A DNA stretch of 35,729 nt from Deltaproteobacteria bacterium (lineage in GTDB: Bacteria > Myxococcota_A > Polyangia > Haliangiales > Haliangiaceae): positions 1-35,729 of the forward strand of contig JAIOQA010000296.1 of assembly GCA_021413675.1 (NCBI GenBank), in the 5' to 3' direction. The notes beneath the pieces are model-generated. The model saw nothing but the letters and a program-made list of their open reading frames with translations, made no database searches and was not told the origin of the DNA. The translations under genes were made by a program, and so were the position numbers. This document shows positions 34,232-35,729 of this stretch, one piece after another (position 1 is the first letter of the stretch; the number at the start of each line of letters is the position of its first letter).

Positions 34232-35727
34232 AGCTTCTTCACCGCCGGCAACACGGTCGCGAGGATGCTCTCGGAGCGAACGCGGACCTCGACGTGCCCG
34301 CTCAGCCCGTCGTGCCAGCGGTAGCGCATGCCATCGGCGACGAAGCCGTCGGCCGGTACGCGCGCGCGCACCACGACCACCGGGCCCGCCACCGACAGGC
34401 TGTCGCCGAGCTGCGGCCCGAGCGTGCGCTGCGCCTCGGTCGGGCCGATCAGCTCGTCGGCCACCGCCTCGATCGGGAGGTCCTGGTAGGTCTCGGGAAA
34501 GCCGGCGAGGTGCAGGCGCAGCACCATGCCGCGCGCGAGCTGCGGACGATCGCTGCCGGGGAGGAACGCCATCACCTCGTAGCCGCTACCGACATCGACG
34601 AGCGACAGCAGCGGCTCGCCGGCCGCGACCGGCTGGCCCGGACGCGCGCGGACCTCGCCGACGATGCCGCCGGCGACCGCGCGGACCTCGCGCTCGGCGG
34701 CGCGGGCGAGCGCGCGATCGAGATCGAGGCGCAGGCCCGCGACCGCCTGGCCGGTGGCCTCGGCGCTCGGCGCCAGCATGCGCGCGCGCACCTGCGCCTC
34801 GAACGCCGCGGTCAGCCGCGTGACCTCGGCCCGCTCCTGGGTGTCGTCGAGGCGCACCAGCAGATCGCCCGCGGCGACCTGCTGGCCGGGCGCGACCGCG
34901 ACCTCGCGGACCGCGCCGCCGACGACCGCGGTCACCTCGTTGCGCGCCTGCACGCGGATCACCGCCGGCCCGGCGCTGAACGTGCCGATCCGGCCGATCG
35001 CGACGTAGACGCCAGCGGCCACCGTCATCGCGAGCAGCATCGCGTAGCCCCAGCGCAGCCAGCGCGGGCGCAGCCGCAGCACGTCGCCGAGGCGATCGGC
35101 CTTGCGCGCGGCCAGCGCCTCGGCGCGGAACAGCGCGCCGCGCGCGGCCTCGTCGATCACCGCGCGCGCCTCGACCTGCGAGCCGAGCTGCACCAGCAGC
35201 GGCCCGATCGCCGCGGCGAACGCGGTGCCGAGCGCGAGATCGGCGGGCGTGAAGGCCGGACGACCCGCGCTGCGCACCGCGACCAGCACCGCCTGGACCG
35301 CGCCGTCGACGATCACCGGCATCGTCAGGATCCGCTCGTCGCCGCGCCCGCGCGGATCGTCGAGCGCCGCCAGGTAGCGCGCGTCGTCCTGGGCCCGGGT
35401 CGCGACCGCGGCCTCGCCGGTGCGGGCGGTGTAGCCGGCGAGCCCGCCGACGGCGCGGCGATCGTCCGCGCCCTGCGCGAGCTGGCGGTCCTCGGACCAC
35501 AGCGCGCCCGAGCCCGCGTCGTGGAACAGGCACGCGGCGCGGTCGGCGGCGAGCAGCTCGCAGACCTGCGCGCTCGCCTCGGCCTCGGCGGTGACGAGGT
35601 CGTGCTGCACCGCGAGCCGGCGCGACGCCTCGAACGCGCGCCGCGCGCGCTGCGCATCCTCGAGCGGCGTGGTCGAGATCGCCGCGGGCGCGGCGATCGG
35701 CGCGCCCGACATCGCCGCGGCGAGCAC
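34228..35727 (-). CDS. GAF-domain HlyD-type membrane fusion protein, possibly 5'-truncated by the window edge
   Basis: The frame is open to the right edge; GTG 35727 or ATG 35712 are candidate starts, so the N-terminus may be incomplete. Counting from 35727, residues about 30-190 look like a GAF domain (AQVCELLAADRAACLFHDAGSGALWS...ILTMPVIVDGAVQAVLVAVRS...FTPADLALGTAFAAAIGPLL). A membrane helix lies near 226-248. The periplasmic part starts with a biotinyl-lipoyl half (VVGGAVREVAVAPGQQVAAGDLLVRLDD), a short helical hairpin and its partner half (AVAGGIVGEVRARPGQPVAAGEPLLSLVD), then a barrel ending RVRSESILATVLPAVKKL. HlyD proteins couple a type I exporter to the outer membrane. A cytoplasmic GAF domain suggests that export is tuned by a bound ligand; this is inference. 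Its stop overlaps the PCAT start (ATGA). Confidence 0.88.
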   Translation of the reverse strand: MLAAAMSGAPIAAPAAISTTPLEDAQRARRAFEASRRLAVQHDLVTAEAEASAQVCELLAADRAACLFHDAGSGALWSEDRQLAQGADDRRAVGGLAGYTARTGEAAVATRAQDDARYLAALDDPRGRGDERILTMPVIVDGAVQAVLVAVRSAGRPAFTPADLALGTAFAAAIGPLLVQLGSQVEARAVIDEAARGALFRAEALAARKADRLGDVLRLRPRWLRWGYAMLLAMTVAAGVYVAIGRIGTFSAGPAVIRVQARNEVTAVVGGAVREVAVAPGQQVAAGDLLVRLDDTQERAEVTRLTAAFEAQVRARMLAPSAEATGQAVAGLRLDLDRALARAAEREVRAVAGGIVGEVRARPGQPVAAGEPLLSLVDVGSGYEVMAFLPGSDRPQLARGMVLRLHLAGFPETYQDLPIEAVADELIGPTEAQRTLGPQLGDSLSVAGPVVVVRARVPADGFVADGMRYRWHDGLSGHVEVRVRSESILATVLPAVKKL

Positions 35728-35729
35728 CG

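Overview
The window looks like chromosome of a high-GC (roughly 70-75 % by eye) member of the Myxococcota, most like the Haliangium/Kofleriaceae side of the group. The reasons are the mix of families: Ser/Thr kinases with periplasmic TPR regions, a Myxococcales-type sigma-70 factor, Cys-rich DUF4215/fibro-slime lipoproteins, hybrid histidine kinases, a WS/DGAT acyltransferase and many short lipoproteins with alanine-rich signal peptides. This is inference from gene content; there is no rRNA or tRNA gene to confirm it. I see 25 protein genes, two of them at the window edges, and no CRISPR array, transposase or phage gene.

Layout. 1-2078 (-): 3'-truncated eCIS-core (DUF4157) protein with an HELAH motif, a second His/Asp cluster and 11-residue tandem repeats running off the edge. 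2242-3537 (-): exported erythromycin-esterase/TIKI-like protein. 3649-5031 (+): WS/DGAT. 5025-6140 (-): J-domain protein. 6203-7351 (+): membrane-anchored zinc-ribbon protein. 7355-11017 (-): tandem pair of hybrid sensor kinases. 11219-12067 (+): jelly-roll lipoprotein. 12071-12820 (-): AAA ATPase. 12859-13782 (+): zinc-dependent phospholipase C-like protein. 13787-15355 (-): secreted HELIEAVTD/Ig-like/PPC protein. 15356-15946: the only long gene-free stretch, with a perfect 12-bp hairpin. 15947-17410 (+): NCS1 nucleobase/hydantoin transporter. 17538-22901 (+): fibro-slime lipoprotein, Ser/Thr kinase-TPR and C-type-lectin lipoprotein. 22911-23744 (-) and 23800-26631 (+): divergent sigma factor and zinc-finger Ser/Thr kinase around a perfect palindrome. 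26717-28803 (+): two DcrB-fold (DUF1795/Eag-like) proteins and a glycine-rich membrane-active protein of lower GC. 28862-30088 (+) and 30096-30737 (-): lipoproteins. 30780-35727 (-): export operon of GAF-HlyD fusion, C39-peptidase ABC transporter and adaptor lipoprotein, joined by ATGA overlaps.

How the genes work together. Three groups stand out: (i) the sigma factor and zinc-finger kinase, a probable signalling pair; (ii) the 26.7-28.8 kb cassette, which reads as chaperone(s) plus a small transmembrane effector; (iii) the 30.8-35.7 kb peptide-export operon. The remainder is mainly surface proteins and environmental sensing.

Two window-wide patterns are worth noting. Many starts lack a Shine-Dalgarno sequence but carry a TA-containing hexamer (often TANNNT) 12 bases upstream, as expected for leaderless mRNAs. 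All six convergent gene pairs end within 9 bp of each other or overlap, with no recognisable intrinsic terminator.
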